Assembly: GCA_944474755.1 (NCBI GenBank)
Contig: OX104111.1
Span: 97,196,805 to 97,260,804 of the forward strand
Direction: 5' to 3'
Origin: Limnoperna fortunei
Taxonomy: Eukaryota; Mollusca; Bivalvia; Mytilida; Modiolidae
DNA length: 64,000 bases
Shown here piece by piece: positions 61,306 to 64,000 of this stretch. The notes beneath the pieces are model-generated. The model searched no databases and was not told the DNA's origin. It saw only the letters and a program-made list of their open reading frames with translations. The position numbers were made by a program, and so were the translations under genes. Within the stretch, counting starts at the first letter, position 1. Each line of letters begins with the position of its first letter.

Positions 61306-62480
61306 GTTCTATAGCTTACAATGTGGCATTTAGAATAAGGATATTGTTTTACTGTGTTGTTTTTTTTGTTGCTTTCTTTATACAAAACTTGTTTCATATT
61401 GATAAATACATGCATATTCAGAATGTGTTTTCACCGATTTATAGCAAATGAATAGTAAATAACTCTAGATATTGTTAGATCTAATTGTTATACAGCCCTG
61501 ACTGTTATGACATCATAGTTAGCAACAGTCTTGACGAGGACAAAGTTTTATGTTCCTTGATTATCCAAAAACATTTATTAACAAATGTATTCACATATTT
61601 TGCTTCAAATCATTATGTATTGAAATTACGAATTAATTAATTCTTAGCCAGGTATTAAATTACCCAGGTACTTAAAATTGTTAAACCTGATTTATAAAGC
61701 TTCCCTATTCATTACCCTGTCTGTACACATTCATCTCAAGTGTCAATGCTAGCCCATTATTTGACGATCGTAACTCATGTATTTTAATGACATTTAATAG
61801 CAAACAAAGAAAATATTTCAAAATTGTTAAGATAATGTCATCGATACCATCAAATTAAAAACTCAAAAATTAAAAAATAATTGGGAGCATTTTAGGAAAA
61901 CATTAATTGAAGATATATATCCATGAATGTGACTGGTTAATTCTAATGCAAAGACCCACAAAGTGTAAAACATAAGATATCAAATTTAGTACACAAAACA
62001 TTGCAACAATCAACGAATACATCTCAATGTTTACTGACCCTACATTACACAATCTCAAATATTAAAATATATATTGATTTAATATCTTTGTAGTCAGATG
62101 TTTACTTGTTATTACAATCTAAATATGTCAAAGAACACTTGGCACAACATAACTCAAGGCTTCTTATGTATCTATCTTTTCTCACTGTTCATTACTGTGT
62201 CAATTTATGCACAGATCTAGTCCAAGCACATATCTTCCAAATACCTAATCATTTAGGACAACTTGAAATTTTTATTCAATTATAATTCTTCTACAAAAAT
62301 GACTGATTATTCCGGATAAGAACAAGCAAAAAATTAATGGGGACATGGGGGGATCAATAGGAACAAAATTTAAATGCCACAGGAAGCGTGGAGAGCAGCT
62401 CTAGAACATATAATACACCCATATAAGTTGACAAGGCAAATTTTATAGCACTTTAAAACTAAGTTAGTCTCGATGTCAAC
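61306..62480. other. AT-rich stretch, nothing recognised
   Basis: No exon, repeat family or RNA gene could be supported. Confidence 0.4.
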
Positions 62481-62484
62481 TGAA

Positions 62485-62895
62485 TGGCAAAGTCCATGTT
62501 TTGCTATGGGAAACCATGAATATCATTCTGATCATAATGTTAAATATATGGTGTGCAATGCCAGTGCTATGTGACCAAGATTCTGTGAAGGTTTCACCCA
62601 CTTCCATTCAGTGAAGAGATGGGCACCCTTAGGTCAAAGAAAGGCTAATTCCATGTTTTTCTATGTAAACCTCAACTATCATTTTAATCATAAAATTCCA
62701 TTCGGTGGTGTAGGAGTAGTAGTGGATAAGAGATGATTTAATGACAGACTACCCGTACATACCCTCAACTTTTCAAGCAAGAGGTATGATAAGTGTAAAT
62801 CTAATATTTAGTGGTGTAGAAGGAGAATATAAGAGATAGAGTGGATGGAAGGCCAGGCACCCCCAGCATTATTTACCCCCACTTTTCTAGGGGAT
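62485..62895. repeat. Diverged copy of the 57.6-kb repeat
   Basis: The text tgctatgggaaacca.gaatatcattctgatcataatgttaaat, then tccattc.gtg.tgtaggag, then the end tttacccccacttttctagggg, matches the array at 57611-58330 in the same order with many substitutions and losses. Confidence 0.65.
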
Positions 62896-63394
62896 AATAT
62901 AAAAATTAGTGTAAAAATATTTTTTGGAGTACATTTAACTAAAATACCATAAATGATAGGAAATATCCATCGAAAAATCATCAATGAAACAAAATCCCTT
63001 CAAAATCTGATGAAATAGTTTAAACCACAAATGTACCCATCTTGACCCATTTAAATAAAACAGTAAACAATAAAGAAATTATTGTGGAATATTTCTGCAA
63101 GCATCTGTTCTTAAGAGCAGCATAAAAAACTCAAACTGAATTGAAAAAAATATACAATTTAAAATCTGAGTTTGGCATCTTTGTATCCAAAATGTTAACG
63201 GCCAATATGCATGTACCTATTAACAGTCATTTATTTTGTCCTAGGGGCCATAATGGTAACATATGAAAACAATCAGTCAAACAGATCAAAATGCAGACAG
63301 GTGGTGAGGATAAACTGTTGCCTTAATAACTCTTTTTCAATCAAACAAAAACATATAAAAATATTATGTTATTGTTACGTCCATGAATGTTTTT

Positions 63395-64000
63395 ATTGTT
63401 ATAACAACAATACATCATCTCAGCTTCATTTCAGTAATCTCTGCGACCCTGTCTTTAGTACTTGTGTCTTACTTTATAGATGTTTTTATTTCTTTGGGCC
63501 ATGTCTATCTCTATCTACTGTTTTAATTTTATTTTAACAACAATACATCATCATCTTAGCTTCATTTCAGTAATACCTTGCAACCCTGTTTAGTACTCTT
63601 GTCTTACTTTATAGATGTTTTTATTTCTTTGGGCCATGTCTATCTCTATCTACTGTTTTAATTTTATTTTAACAACAATACATCATCATCTTAGCTTCAT
63701 TTCAGTAATACCTTGCCACCCTGTCTTTAGTACTCGTGTTTTACTTTATAGATGTTTTTATTTCTTTGGGCCATGTCTATCTCTATCTACTGTTTTAATT
63801 TTATTTTAACAACAATACATCATCATCTTAGCTTCATTTCAGTAATACCTTGCCACCCTGTCTTTAGTACTCGTGTCTTACTTTATAGATGTTTTTATTT
63901 CTTTGGGCCTTGTCTATCTATATCTACTGTCTTTATATTGTTTTAACAACAATACATCATCATCTTAGCTTCATTTCAGTAATACCTTGCCACCCTGTCT
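63395..64000 (+). repeat. Tandem array, 137-bp unit, running off the right edge
   Basis: The landmark gatgtttttatttctttgggcc begins at 63479, 63614, 63751 and 63888; the last two spacings are 137 bp and the first 135. Small open frames within it repeat the same peptide and are artefacts. The array is not finished at the window end. Confidence 0.93.

Noticed and set aside
63211..63946. Several small hydrophobic open frames repeating the same peptide
   Set aside because: They are translations of the 137-bp tandem unit, with no independent gene signal.
1..64000. tRNA or rRNA genes
   Set aside because: No A-box/B-box pair with a foldable cloverleaf and no recognisable rRNA segment was noticed; short tRNA-like phrases near SINE copies were not enough.

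Overview
This is a window of animal nuclear DNA, AT-rich and intron-rich, most likely from a mollusc and probably a bivalve. The argument rests on the genes (spliced metazoan genes with GT/AG borders) and on repeats I recognise as common in bivalve genomes: the SINE-like tail reading gatatagctgaaa...gtggcgttaaac, units containing AGGTCAAGGTCA, the 'tatgggaaaccccaaatatcattcc' array, and GGAC-rich tracts next to 'tacccccac'. No genus can be fixed from the sequence alone.

Three host genes can be supported. (1) On the minus strand, positions 13206 down to 3146 hold the first three coding exons of the actin-capping protein alpha subunit (CAPZA); the rest of the gene lies beyond the left edge. (2) On the plus strand, 13694-28292 is a complete eight-exon nicolin-1 (NICN1) gene of 235 codons, ending in the family's conserved C-terminus; the vertebrate protein belongs to the tubulin polyglutamylase complex. 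It was assembled by hand from eight short exons whose phases all agree. CAPZA and NICN1 are head to head with 487 bp between start codons. (3) On the plus strand, 35838-37547 is a DYRK2-type protein kinase of 569 aa, coding-intronless, with a full-palindrome CRE and a CCAAT box upstream.

The introns and intergenic space are full of mobile DNA. CAPZA intron 1 carries a TIR-bounded 146-bp satellite element (3954-5342) and a 4-kb Mutator-like (MULE) transposon (5646-9651). The MULE has 172-bp near-perfect terminal inverted repeats, a candidate 8-bp target duplication, a PHD finger exon, a damaged FLYWCH exon and an intact spliced MULE catalytic core. NICN1 intron 1 carries a 5'-truncated non-LTR retrotransposon (about 15430-18250) interrupted by an 844-bp fold-back element whose precise removal restores the LINE frame. 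From 29.9 to 35.3 kb there is a cluster of palindromes, MITE-like elements and duplicated repeat modules upstream of DYRK2.

From 41.9 kb to the right edge no gene could be identified with confidence. This part holds a compact palindrome (41.9 kb), degenerate tandem repeats (43.9-44.5 kb), a 117-bp-period minisatellite that keeps two overlapping reading frames open for over 500 codons (52.6-54.2 kb), a ~170-bp array (57.6-58.3 kb), a 79-bp array (60.3-61.3 kb) and a 137-bp array running off the right end. All identity and match statements were made by eye; no search was run.
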